A model generated the notes under the pieces. The model was not told where the DNA came from. It was given only the letters and a program-made list of their open reading frames with translations, and made no database searches. From Streptomyces sp. NBC_00287 (GTDB lineage: Bacteria > Actinomycetota > Actinomycetes > Streptomycetales > Streptomycetaceae): a stretch of 64,000 bases of DNA. Shown one piece after another: positions 48,070-56,715 of the stretch. The DNA lies in contig NZ_CP108053.1 in NCBI RefSeq assembly GCF_036173105.1, positions 7,254,001-7,318,000 of the forward strand. Direction: 5' to 3'. Position 1 is the first letter of the stretch, and each line of letters starts with the position of its first letter. A program made the translations under genes and the position numbers.

Positions 48070-49308
48070 GTGGGCTCGGGAGGGCTGGAGCTGCCCCCTG
48101 GTGACGAGGGTCACGAGGGGAACTCCACAGACGTCCCGCCCGGCACGGTGTCCTTGGCGCGCCCCATGGACGCCGGCGCCATCGGACCGGAGCTGGACTG
48201 GGACGCCGACGCCTGGCGCGAGGTACGGACCCGCGCTCAGCGGGCCGGCCGGGCCTACATCTGGCTGAACCTCGTCGAACAGCGGCTGCGCGCGGTCGTG
48301 GCCGCTGTTCTGCGTCCCATCTACGAACCCGTCCACGGCGACGAGTGGGTGGTGGCCGCGGCCGGACCCGCCGGGCAGGAGTGGGTGCAGCGCGCGGTCG
48401 CCGTACGCGAAGTCAGCCGCCGCAAGGGCTACTTGCTCGACCCGGCCGACGACAACGTCCTCAGCTTCCTGACGCTGCCGCAGCTGCGCGAGCTGATGGT
48501 GCAGCACTGGCCGTGCTTCGAGCCCTACGTCGACGAGCGCCGGGACGTCGAACTCGCCCTGGACGAGCTGGAAGTGACCCGGAACGTCGTCTCCCGCAAC
48601 CGGGCGCTGTCCGAGGCGGTGCTCGGTCAGGCCGAGCGGGCCTCGGCGCGACTGCTGGAGATCCTCGGCGCGGGCGGGGACGTACCGTCCGCGCGCCGAC
48701 TGCCCGTTGACGCGGTCGAGGATCTGGTCGGCGACCGGTACGGCGATGTCGTGGCCGTGCACCCCGACCGGGTGCGGCTGCTGCGGCAGTTCCCGGCCGA
48801 GGACATCTTCGGCGGGGCCCGCCGCCTCGATGCGATCGGCATCGGCCTCAATCTGTTGGTGCAGAACTTCTCCGGGCGCCGTCTGGTGCGTCTCGCCGAA
48901 GGGGGCTGCCGGGTGCGGCTGCTCTTCCTGAACCCGGCCTCCAGCGCGGTGAAGCGGCGGGAGCGGGAACTGGGCATCAAGCGCGGCGAGTTGAGCCGTT
49001 CGGTCGAGATGAACATCCTGCACATGCGCCGGGTCCGCTCCCGGCTGCGCGACCCCGGCGCCTTCGAGATCCAGGTCTACGACGAGACGCCGCGCTTCAC
49101 TGCGTACCTGGTCGACGGCGACGGCTCGGACGGCATCGCGGTCCTGCAGTCCTATCTGCGCCGGACGCGAGGCATGGAGGCACCGGTGCTGGTGCTGCGC
49201 GGCGGGAACCGGGTGGTCAAGTCGGGCGATGTGGATGACAACGGGCTCTTTCCGACATACCGCGAGGAGTTCGAGGTGGCCTGGGCGGATTCGCGGCCGG
49301 TGTCCTGA
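48070..49308 (+). CDS. Conserved actinobacterial protein (DUF5919-like)
   Basis: A cytosolic-looking protein of about 412 residues. I recognise the C-terminal segment from widely conserved actinobacterial proteins (IQVYDETPRFTAYLVDGDG to YLRRTRGMEAPVLVLRGG), probably DUF5919 with a phospholipase-D-like fold. The middle (DAIGIGLNLLVQNFSGRRLVRLAEGGCRVRLLFLNP) fits that. The start is uncertain: GTG 48070 is preferred, TTG 48028 is the longest option and ATG 48166 the shortest. Function is unknown and the neighbours give no clue. Confidence 0.78.
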   Translation: MGSGGLELPPGDEGHEGNSTDVPPGTVSLARPMDAGAIGPELDWDADAWREVRTRAQRAGRAYIWLNLVEQRLRAVVAAVLRPIYEPVHGDEWVVAAAGPAGQEWVQRAVAVREVSRRKGYLLDPADDNVLSFLTLPQLRELMVQHWPCFEPYVDERRDVELALDELEVTRNVVSRNRALSEAVLGQAERASARLLEILGAGGDVPSARRLPVDAVEDLVGDRYGDVVAVHPDRVRLLRQFPAEDIFGGARRLDAIGIGLNLLVQNFSGRRLVRLAEGGCRVRLLFLNPASSAVKRRERELGIKRGELSRSVEMNILHMRRVRSRLRDPGAFEIQVYDETPRFTAYLVDGDGSDGIAVLQSYLRRTRGMEAPVLVLRGGNRVVKSGDVDDNGLFPTYREEFEVAWADSRPVS

Positions 49309-49441
49309 GGTGCGTGGGCGATTCGGGCCGTCTGTCCGAAGTGCCCGACCGGCTAAGCGGAATGCGCTCCTCTGATTGTCAGTGGCTCATGGGAAGGTGG
49401 AGACCACTGGGGGAAAGCACCACCAAGAAGGGGGACCGCCC

Positions 49442-50164
49442 ATGGGCTGGCACCGTGAGCTGCTGATCGGATTCGACCTGGAGACGACCGGGACGGATCC
49501 GTGCGAGGCGCGCATCGTCACAGGGGCCGTGATAGAGGTCAGGGGCGGACAGCCGCTGGGACGCCGGGAGTGGCTGGCGGACCCCGGCGTGGAGATCCCG
49601 GCGGACGCGGTGGCGGTGCACGGGATCAGCAATGAACGCGCGGCCACCGAGGGCCGCCCCGCCGACCAGGTGGCGGACGCCATCGCGGACGTCCTGGCGG
49701 GCTACTGGAAGACGGGCGTCCCGGTCGTCGCCTACAACGCCGCATTCGACCTGAGCCTGCTCTCCGCCGAACTGCGGCGGTACGGCCTGCCGTCGCTGCG
49801 CGACCGACTGGGCGGTGTGGAACCCGCCCCCGTCGTCGACCCGTACACCATCGACCGCTGGGTCGACCGCTACCGCCGCGGCAAGCGCAATCTGGAGGCG
49901 GTCTGCGCGGAGTACGGCGTCCCGCTCGACTCCGCCCACGACGCCTCGGCCGATGCCCTCGCCGCGGCCCGGCTCGCCTGCGCGATAGCCGACCGCCACC
50001 CCAAGATCGCCTCCCTCGGCCCGGCGGAACTGCACCTCCGCCAGATCGCGTGGTACGCCGAATGGGCGGCGGACTTCCAGAACTTCCTGCGCCGCAAGGG
50101 CGATCCGGAGGCGGTCGTGGACGGCGTCTGGCCGCTGCGGGAGCCGGCGGACGAGACGGTCTGA
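49442..50164 (+). CDS. DEDDh 3'-5' exonuclease (DnaQ-like)
   Basis: Exonuclease of 240 residues with all DEDDh residues visible: Asp and Glu in IGFDLETTG, Asp in VVAYNAAFDLSLL, and His and Asp in SAHDASADALAA. It resembles stand-alone DnaQ/epsilon-like exonucleases of Streptomyces used in repair or nucleic-acid turnover. The ATG at 49442 follows GAAGGGGGA. It is convergent with the YbaK-like gene. Confidence 0.92.
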   Translation: MGWHRELLIGFDLETTGTDPCEARIVTGAVIEVRGGQPLGRREWLADPGVEIPADAVAVHGISNERAATEGRPADQVADAIADVLAGYWKTGVPVVAYNAAFDLSLLSAELRRYGLPSLRDRLGGVEPAPVVDPYTIDRWVDRYRRGKRNLEAVCAEYGVPLDSAHDASADALAAARLACAIADRHPKIASLGPAELHLRQIAWYAEWAADFQNFLRRKGDPEAVVDGVWPLREPADETV

Positions 50165-50176
50165 AGTCCCGGGGCT

Positions 50177-50671
50177 CTATGCGGGAGGACCGGCGATGCG
50201 TTCCACGCGTGGGTTCGCCACCCGAGCGTAATCGGCACCCGACATCAGCAGCGACCGGTCCAGTCGTGCCGCGTTGAAGTAGAGCTTCGGCTGCGCCACC
50301 ACCTCGGGATCGGCGACGACTTCGAGCTCGGGGTCGAAGCTGAAGGGCAGGACCGTGCCGGGGACCGAGCGGGCCAGGCGCTCTGCGGTCTGAGCGTCGC
50401 TGAAGCCGACATAGCGCGCCGCGTACAGCTCCCGGACCGCGTCCAGGTCCACCCGGCGGTCGCCGGGGACGACCGCGAGGACATGCCGCGTGGTGCGGCG
50501 GTCGACCTTGACCCGGAGCACGATGCACTTCGCGGCCTGGGAGGCGGGGTGACCGCGCAGTACGCAGACGGCTTCGGTGGCGCCCTCGGGTTCGTGGTCG
50601 AGGAGTTGGTAGGGGACGGAGGAGGTGTCGAGCAGAGCGATCAGGTGCTCGTAGGTGTCGTGGTCGGGCAT
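50177..50671 (-). CDS. YbaK/ProXp-type aminoacyl-tRNA deacylase
   Basis: A 164-residue editing-domain protein that hydrolyses mischarged tRNA, usually Ala- or Cys-tRNA(Pro). It has the typical segments GHPASQAAKCIVLRV (catalytic Lys region), HVLAVVPGDRRVDL, VGFSDAQTAERL and PGTVLPFSFDPEL. Its ATG (50669-50671) lies inside the last 31 bp of the upstream exporter gene, so the two are probably co-transcribed. The exact mischarged species cannot be read from the sequence. Confidence 0.88.
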   Translation of the reverse strand: MPDHDTYEHLIALLDTSSVPYQLLDHEPEGATEAVCVLRGHPASQAAKCIVLRVKVDRRTTRHVLAVVPGDRRVDLDAVRELYAARYVGFSDAQTAERLARSVPGTVLPFSFDPELEVVADPEVVAQPKLYFNAARLDRSLLMSGADYARVANPRVERIAGPPA

Positions 50672-51621
50672 GCGAGGTCCTTTTCGGTGCGGGAGGGCAG
50701 CGGCGGCGGGAGCGGGAGCGGGAGCGCCGCACGGTGGGCGCGTTCCACGGTCTGGCCCCAGTAGGTGCCGGTGAGCATCAACGCGGCGCCGAGGCCGGTC
50801 AGTGCGGTCAGATGCTCGCCGCCGAGCGCGATACCCACCGCCACCGCCCACAGCGGCTCGGTGCCCAGCAACAGGCTCGCCCGGCTCGCGGACGTCCGCT
50901 GCACGGCCCAGGTCTGCGCCAGGAAGGCGAACACGCTGCAGAACAGGGCCAGATACACCAGCTGCGTCCAGGTCGCCGAGTCGGCGCGGGCCAGGGTCGG
51001 CAGCCCGGAGCCCGCGAGGGCGGGCAGGAACAGGGCCGTACCGACGAGGGTCTGCACCGTCGTCAGCTGCAGTGGACGGATCGCCCGGCCGACGGTGAGC
51101 CGTCCGACCAGGACGACATGTCCGGCCCGTATCAGCGCCGCGCCCAGCATCAGCAGGTCGCCGAGGCGGGGCGCGTGGAAGCCGTTGCCGGACATCAGCA
51201 GGGCCACGGCGAGGACGCATACGCCGGTGGCGGCGCAGAAGGCGGGCGGCAGTCCGCCGGAGCGCCCCGCGCGGTCGAGGAGGGGGGTGAGCACGATGGT
51301 CAGGCTGATGATGAGCCCGGCGTTGGCGGCGGTGGTGTGGGCGACGCCGTATGTCTCCACGACGAGCACCGCCGCCTGCGTCAGGCCCAGCGGCACCCCG
51401 GCGCGCAGCTCGTCCCGGGTCCAGCGGCGGGAGCCCCGTCGGGAGAGGACGAGACCGAGACAGGCGAACGCGGAGAGGAAGTAGCGGGCGAACAGCACCA
51501 GCAGGACGGGCAGGGCGGCGGTGGCCGTCTGGGCGGAGAGATAGCTGGATCCCCAGACGATCGCGACAAGGAGAAGTACCGCATCGGTACGGCGGACGTC
51601 GGACACATGCCTACGGTGCAC
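50641..51621 (-). CDS. EamA/DMT-family exporter
   Basis: Membrane protein of 326 residues with about ten helices in two EamA repeats (AVLLLVAIVWGSSYLSAQT and LGDLLMLGAALIRAGHVVLVG). The family exports amino acids and metabolites. It diverges from the LysR gene at 51.7 kb across 65 bp, a layout in which the LysR protein usually controls the exporter. The C-terminus is proline-rich and overlaps the YbaK-like gene. Confidence 0.9.
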   Translation of the reverse strand: MHRRHVSDVRRTDAVLLLVAIVWGSSYLSAQTATAALPVLLVLFARYFLSAFACLGLVLSRRGSRRWTRDELRAGVPLGLTQAAVLVVETYGVAHTTAANAGLIISLTIVLTPLLDRAGRSGGLPPAFCAATGVCVLAVALLMSGNGFHAPRLGDLLMLGAALIRAGHVVLVGRLTVGRAIRPLQLTTVQTLVGTALFLPALAGSGLPTLARADSATWTQLVYLALFCSVFAFLAQTWAVQRTSASRASLLLGTEPLWAVAVGIALGGEHLTALTGLGAALMLTGTYWGQTVERAHRAALPLPLPPPLPSRTEKDLACPTTTPTST

Positions 51622-51686
51622 CGGAACATCCCTGAAGCCCAGTATCAGTTTCTTAAACGATCTTTTAGCGCTCCTACACTGAGAGG

Positions 51687-52586
51687 ATGGACGAACGGCA
51701 GCTGCGGATCCTGCGAGAGCTCGGCGAACTGGGCAGTGTCACGGCGGTCGCGGAGGCCCTGCTGGTGACGCCGTCGGCGATCTCCCAGCAGCTCAGGCTG
51801 CTCCAGCGGGCGATCCCGGTACCGCTCACCGAGCGGCAGGGCAGACGGCTGGTGCTGACCGACGCCGGGCAGGCGCTGGCGGGCGCGGCCGTGGAGGTGG
51901 AGACGGCGCTGGCGCGGGCCCGGGGCAGTGTCGAGGAGTTCGTGGGGCGGCCGGACGGGGAGGTGTCGGTGGCGGCGTTCCACAGCGCGGGCGGCTCCTT
52001 CTTCCCGCTCCTGCTGCGCGCCCTCGCCGGACCGGGCAAGCCGGTGCCGAGGCTCGCCGACGAGGATGTACCGCAGGAGGACTTCCCCCGCCTGACCAGG
52101 GAGTACGACATCGTCCTCGCCCACCGCCTGGACCACGCCCCGCCCTGGCCGGACACGGTCACGGTGGCCACGCTGCTGCGTGAGCCGCTGGATGTGGCCA
52201 TGCCCAAGGACCACCCCCTGGCAGCGAAGCGCCGGGTCACCCCACGCGACGTGGCCGACGAACCGTGGATCACGGTCCACGACGGCTTCCCGGTGATGGC
52301 CACGATCGACGCCATCGCTGCAGCAGCGGGCCGCCGCCTCCATCTCGCCCACCGCATCAACGAGTTCGCGGTGGTGGCCGAGGCGGTAGCCGCCGGAGGA
52401 GGCATCGCCCTGATGCCCCGCTGGACCATGCGCCCCCACCCCGCCCTGACCCTGAGACCCCTCAGCGGAGTCCAGGCAAGACGCACCATCGATGCCCTGT
52501 ACCGCCCGGAGCGGACGGCGAGAATGGCGGTCCGCACGGTACTGGCAGAACTGCGCAAGGCAGCAAGGTCAATTCAAGCGCCGTAG
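51687..52586 (+). CDS. LysR-family transcriptional regulator
   Basis: Regulator of 299 residues with the winged helix MDERQLRILRELGELGSVTAVAEAL to TPSAISQQLRLLQ and a periplasmic-binding-type effector domain (VAMPKDHPLAAKRRV, AVVAEAVAAGGGIALMP). The opening and effector domain resemble ArgP/LysG-like or other exporter-linked regulators. The short divergent gap contains TTCTTAAACGATCTTTTAG, a candidate binding region between the two promoters. Its effector is unknown. Confidence 0.9.
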   Translation: MDERQLRILRELGELGSVTAVAEALLVTPSAISQQLRLLQRAIPVPLTERQGRRLVLTDAGQALAGAAVEVETALARARGSVEEFVGRPDGEVSVAAFHSAGGSFFPLLLRALAGPGKPVPRLADEDVPQEDFPRLTREYDIVLAHRLDHAPPWPDTVTVATLLREPLDVAMPKDHPLAAKRRVTPRDVADEPWITVHDGFPVMATIDAIAAAAGRRLHLAHRINEFAVVAEAVAAGGGIALMPRWTMRPHPALTLRPLSGVQARRTIDALYRPERTARMAVRTVLAELRKAARSIQAP

Positions 52587-52598
52587 AGCCCAGGGCGC

Positions 52599-53462
52599 TC
52601 AGAACGGATACCAGCGCACTGTCTCGTCCCCGTCCCGCAACGAAGACACTCGGCGCCGGAACTCCCCCAGTGCCTTCGGGTTGGTCGGTGCGTGTTGGGC
52701 CACCCACGCACAGCTGGCCGTCTCCCGAGCCCCGCGCAGCACCGAGCACCCCTGCCACTCCCGTACATCCCACCCGTACACCGAGACGAACGAGTCGTAA
52801 GCCGCCGCAGGCAACCCGTATCGGTCGCGGGACAGGGCCATGACGACCAAGTCGTGCTCGCGGAAGTCGGAGGAGAAGGTCTCCAGATCGACCAGCACAG
52901 GCCCGTCGGGACCGACGTGCACATTCCGAGGCAGCGCGTCCCCATGAATCGGCCCCACCGGCAACCGCGGCGTCAAAAGTCGCGCCGACTCCGCGAAACC
53001 GTCCCGCCGCTCCCGCAGATACGCCGCGTCCGCCGGATCGATCGCGTCCCCCGCGAGCCGCAGCCAGCGTTCCACTCCGCCCAGCAGGTCGCGCGGGGGC
53101 AAGGAGAAGGGCGGTGCGGGCAGGGCGTGTACGACCCGTAGGAGTTCGGCCAAATCTCGTGGTTCCGCGGGGCGTACCGGATCGGGCAGGCGGTGCCACA
53201 CCGTCACCGGGTGTCCCTCGACCAGGAGCGGCTCGGGCTCGGCCGCTCGGACCGCCGGGACGCCCGCCTTCGCCAGCCATACCGCGATGTCCAGTTCGCG
53301 CCGGGCGCGGTCCAGCAACTCCGCGTCGCGGCCCACCTTGACGACCAGGTCACCGGAGGCGAACACGGCGTTCTCGCCCAGGGCGAGGAGAGCCGCGTCC
53401 CGTGCCGGACCGGGCAGCACCCCCGCCGCGGCCAGTACCTCCCGGGCCCGCATCTCGTCCAT
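52599..53462 (-). CDS. Aminoglycoside phosphotransferase-family kinase
   Basis: A 287-residue small-molecule kinase. The active-site loop is intact: IHGDALPRNV (catalytic Asp and metal Asn) followed by VLVDLETFS (metal Asp). The N-lobe Lys is in SGDLVVKVGRD. APH-family members phosphorylate antibiotics, choline, homoserine or sugars, and nothing nearby fixes the substrate. I chose ATG 53460-53462. It is convergent with the LysR gene. Confidence 0.87.
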   Translation of the reverse strand: MDEMRAREVLAAAGVLPGPARDAALLALGENAVFASGDLVVKVGRDAELLDRARRELDIAVWLAKAGVPAVRAAEPEPLLVEGHPVTVWHRLPDPVRPAEPRDLAELLRVVHALPAPPFSLPPRDLLGGVERWLRLAGDAIDPADAAYLRERRDGFAESARLLTPRLPVGPIHGDALPRNVHVGPDGPVLVDLETFSSDFREHDLVVMALSRDRYGLPAAAYDSFVSVYGWDVREWQGCSVLRGARETASCAWVAQHAPTNPKALGEFRRRVSSLRDGDETVRWYPF

Positions 53463-53624
53463 CGTCCGCCTCCATGTCGCCCTCAGTGCGTGGTCATCCG
53501 TCGGCCAGTCTCGCATTCGCACAGGTCGGAACGTGTGCGCGGGCTCTTGACGGCGTACCCGCCTGTCACGACCATGACCAGGCCCAGTCCGAGATCGTCA
53601 CGAGCCCGGCGAGGAGTCGATCAC

Positions 53625-54536
53625 GTGACCCTGGTGACCGCGACGAGGCGGTCGAAGCAGCCGGTGCCGCTCGACCGCGGGGCCTGGTTCCTGGTGCTGC
53701 CCGCGCTGATCCCGATCCTGCTGCTCAGCGTCGGTCCGCTGCTGTACGGGATCCTGCTGGCGTTCACCGACTCGCAGTCGGGGCGCACCGAGCCCACCCA
53801 GTGGATCGGCGGTCTCAACTTCCGGGATCTGTTGCAGGACACCCTGTTCTGGGAGTCGTTCCGCATCGGCCTGGTCTGGGCCGTCGGAGTCACCGTGCCG
53901 CAGTTCCTGCTCGCGCTCGGGCTCGCCCTGCTGCTCAACCAGGACCTCAAGCTGCGCTGGGCGGCCCGCGCCCTCGCGATCGTCCCGTGGGCCATGCCGG
54001 AGGTCGTGGTCGGGGTGATGTGGCGGCTGGTCTACAACCCGGACGCCGGCATCCTCAATGAGACGCTCCGGGATCTGGGGTTCGGCGACGGCCGTGACTG
54101 GCTCGCCGGGCTCGCCACCGCCCTGCCCGCCGTCATCGTGGTCGGCGTCTGGGCGGGGATGCCGACCACGACCGTCGCCCTGCTCGCCGGCCTCCAGAAC
54201 ACACCGCGCGAACTCCACGAGGCCGCGGCCATGGACGGCGCCGGAGCCTGGCGCCGCTTCTGGACCGTCACCTGGCCCGCGCTCAGACCCGTCGCCCTCG
54301 CGATCACGGCGCTCAACCTGATCTGGAACTTCAACTCCTTCGCCCTGGTCTACGTCCTGACCAGCGGCGGTCCCGGCGGCCGCACCCGGCTGCCGATGCT
54401 CTTCGCCTACGAAGAGGCCTTCCGCTACGGGCAGTTCGGCTACGCCGCGGCGATGGGATGCGTGATGGTCGCCCTGATCTCGGTCCTGCTCGCCCTTTTC
54501 CTCGTCGGCCGGCTCAGGGGAGGGGACGAGTCATGA
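53625..54536 (+). CDS. Carbohydrate-type ABC transporter permease 1 (MalF-like)
   Basis: Membrane subunit of 303 residues with six helices and the coupling loop ELHEAAAMDGAGAWRRFWTVTWP typical of CUT1-class sugar importers. GTG 53625 follows GAGGAG. It heads a three-gene operon with a second permease and a lipoprotein receptor. No ATPase is encoded, as usual in Streptomyces, where a shared MsiK-type ATPase serves many sugar importers. The transported sugar cannot be named. Confidence 0.92.
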   Translation: MTLVTATRRSKQPVPLDRGAWFLVLPALIPILLLSVGPLLYGILLAFTDSQSGRTEPTQWIGGLNFRDLLQDTLFWESFRIGLVWAVGVTVPQFLLALGLALLLNQDLKLRWAARALAIVPWAMPEVVVGVMWRLVYNPDAGILNETLRDLGFGDGRDWLAGLATALPAVIVVGVWAGMPTTTVALLAGLQNTPRELHEAAAMDGAGAWRRFWTVTWPALRPVALAITALNLIWNFNSFALVYVLTSGGPGGRTRLPMLFAYEEAFRYGQFGYAAAMGCVMVALISVLLALFLVGRLRGGDES

Positions 54537-55366
54537 GGACCCGCACCACCGCCCGCATCGGCCAGTACGCCGCCCTGCTCACCTATCTCGTCTTCCTCGC
54601 CTTCCCCTTCCTCTGGCTGATCTCCACCGCCTTCAAACCGCCCCGCGAGCTCGGCAGCCTGCACCCCACCTGGATCCCCGAGAACCCCACCCTGGACAAC
54701 TTCCGCCAGGCCTTCGACGAACAGCCGCTCCTGGAAGCCGCGTCGAACTCCCTGATCGCCGCCCTCTCGGCCGCGCTGATCGCCGTAGCCATCGCGACCC
54801 CCATGGCCTACGTCATGGCCCGGCACCGCACCCGCCTCGCGCGCGCCGCGACCGGCTGGGTCGTGGTCAGCCAGGCCTTCCCGCTGGTCCTGGTGATCAT
54901 CCCGCTGTTCCTGGTGCTGAAGAACCTGCGGCTGATCGACTCGCTCCTCGGCCTGATCCTGGTGTACGTGGTGTGGGCGCTGCCGTTCGCGCTGTGGATG
55001 CTCGTCGGATACGTCCGGGCCGTGCCGACCGAACTGGAGGAGGCGGCGGCCGTCGACGGGGCCGGGCGGCTGCGCACGCTGGTCTCGGTGACCGCGCCCC
55101 TGCTCGCGCCGGGCATCGTGGCGACAGGCCTGTTCGCCTTCGTCACCGCCTGGAACGAGTTCTTCTTCGCGCTGGTCCTGCTGAAGACCCCGGAGAAACA
55201 GACCCTGCCGGTGATCCTCACCCACTTCATCGGCGCGGAGGGCGTCGCCGACCTCGGCCCGCTGGCCGCGGCCGCCTTCCTCGCCACCCTGCCCTCACTG
55301 GTCGTCTTCGCGATCGTCCAACGCCGCATCACGGGCGGCATGCTCGCCGGGGCGGTGAAGAACTGA
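54533..55366 (+). CDS. Carbohydrate-type ABC transporter permease 2 (MalG-like)
   Basis: Membrane subunit of 277 residues with six helices and the loop ELEEAAAVDGAGRLRTLVSVTAP. Its ATG overlaps the previous stop (ATGA) and its own TGA overlaps the ATG of the receptor gene (TGATG). It should pair with the MalF-like subunit to form the pore. Its late segment FVTAWNEFFFALVLL is typical of MalG-type subunits. Confidence 0.92.
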   Translation: MRTRTTARIGQYAALLTYLVFLAFPFLWLISTAFKPPRELGSLHPTWIPENPTLDNFRQAFDEQPLLEAASNSLIAALSAALIAVAIATPMAYVMARHRTRLARAATGWVVVSQAFPLVLVIIPLFLVLKNLRLIDSLLGLILVYVVWALPFALWMLVGYVRAVPTELEEAAAVDGAGRLRTLVSVTAPLLAPGIVATGLFAFVTAWNEFFFALVLLKTPEKQTLPVILTHFIGAEGVADLGPLAAAAFLATLPSLVVFAIVQRRITGGMLAGAVKN

Positions 55367-56637
55367 TGCGCGCACGCTGGATCGTCGTACTCCTACTGCT
55401 CCTCGCGGGCTGCACCGGCGGCGGTGACACCGACGACGGCCGGATCACCCTCCGCTTCCAGTCCCTCGCCTGGCAGGAGGAGTCCGTCGCGGCCAACAAG
55501 GAACTCGTCGAGGAGTGGAACGCCGGCCATCCCGAGGTCAAGGTCGAGTATGTCCAGGGCAGTTGGGACAGCGTTCACGACCAGTTGCTCACCTCCTTCG
55601 AGGGCGGCGAGGCACCGGACATCGTCCACGACGCCTCCGACGATCTCGCCGACTTCGCCTACGGCGGCCATCTCGCCGACCTGACCGACCTGCTGCCCGA
55701 GCGCCTCAAGTCGGACATCCCGCAGCGCAGTTGGCAGACGACGACCTTCGGCGACGGCATCTACGGCGTGCCGTTCCTCCAGGAGCCGCGCGTGCTCATC
55801 GCCAACGCCACCTGGCTGAAGGAGTCCGGCGTACGCATCCCCACGCCCGAACAGCCCTGGAGCTGGGGGGAGTTCCGGCAGATCACCGAGGAGTTGAGTG
55901 GTGACGGCAGGTACGGCGTGGCCTGGCCGCTGAAGGAACCCGTGTCCGCCACGCTCAACCTCTCCCTGTCGGCCGGCGGACAGCTCTTCCACCGGGATGC
56001 CGACGGCAAGGTCGAGATCCGCTTCGAGGGTCCCGACGAGGTGGTCCCGAAGACGATTCACGACCAGGTCAACACCGATGCCAGCGCGTCCGGTTCGACC
56101 CTCGGCAGCGGCGGCTCGGACACCCTGCCCGGCTTCTTCGGCGGCCGGTACGCGATGGTCCCGCTCGGCTTCTCCTACCGCCAGCAGATCGTGCAGCAGG
56201 CCCCGGAGGGCTTCGACTGGCAGGTGCTGCCCGCACCTGCGGGCGCGGACGGGCTCACCCAGGGCGTCAGCCCGCAGACGCTCTCCATCGCCGAGGACAG
56301 CCCGCACAAGAAGCAGGCGGCCGAGTTCATCGACTTCCTGCTGCGGCCCGAGAACATGGTCCGGCTCGCCCTCGGTGACTGGATGCTGCCCACCGGCACC
56401 GAGGCCCTCAAGGAGCCGGCCCTGCACACCGCCGAGCACGACTGGGCGACCGGCACGGCCCTCGCCGCCCATCTGCGCTCCGCGCCCGCCCAGTCCGTAC
56501 GCGGCTACCCGGAGTGGAAGGACAAGGTCGCCACCCCCGCCCTCCAGGAGTACTACAGCGGGGCGATCGGACTCGACGAGCTGCGCGAGCGCCTTGAGGA
56601 GGACGGGAACCTGGTCCTCGCCCGCTACCAGCGGTGA
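55366..56637 (+). CDS. Carbohydrate-type ABC substrate-binding lipoprotein
   Basis: Extracellular solute-binding protein (family 1) of 423 residues. A lipoprotein signal with lipobox LLAGCTGG is followed by ITLRFQSLAWQEESVAANKELVEEWN, APDIVHDASDDLADFAYGG, DGIYGVPFLQEPRVLIAN and the C-terminal FIDFLLRPENMVRLAL. The receptor is last in the operon, whereas it is first in most CUT1 operons. The specificity is unknown. Confidence 0.92.
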   Translation: MRARWIVVLLLLLAGCTGGGDTDDGRITLRFQSLAWQEESVAANKELVEEWNAGHPEVKVEYVQGSWDSVHDQLLTSFEGGEAPDIVHDASDDLADFAYGGHLADLTDLLPERLKSDIPQRSWQTTTFGDGIYGVPFLQEPRVLIANATWLKESGVRIPTPEQPWSWGEFRQITEELSGDGRYGVAWPLKEPVSATLNLSLSAGGQLFHRDADGKVEIRFEGPDEVVPKTIHDQVNTDASASGSTLGSGGSDTLPGFFGGRYAMVPLGFSYRQQIVQQAPEGFDWQVLPAPAGADGLTQGVSPQTLSIAEDSPHKKQAAEFIDFLLRPENMVRLALGDWMLPTGTEALKEPALHTAEHDWATGTALAAHLRSAPAQSVRGYPEWKDKVATPALQEYYSGAIGLDELRERLEEDGNLVLARYQR

Positions 56638-56683
56638 CGGGTTACTCGGGAGCCCCGTGGGCCGTACATAGATTTGAGTTGCA

Positions 56684-56710
56684 CGAGACGTCTCGTCTCG
56701 CATAGTCTCG
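56684..56710. promoter_or_regulatory. Palindrome and GTCTCG direct repeats at the glycosyltransferase promoter
   Basis: A perfect 12-bp palindrome, CGAGACGTCTCG (56684-56695), is followed by TCTCG (56696-56700) and GTCTCG (56705-56710), ending 5 bp before the mgt ATG. The site overlaps where a promoter or ribosome site would be. It looks like a repressor operator, but no regulator gene is adjacent. Confidence 0.55.
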
Positions 56711-56715
56711 ATCGT

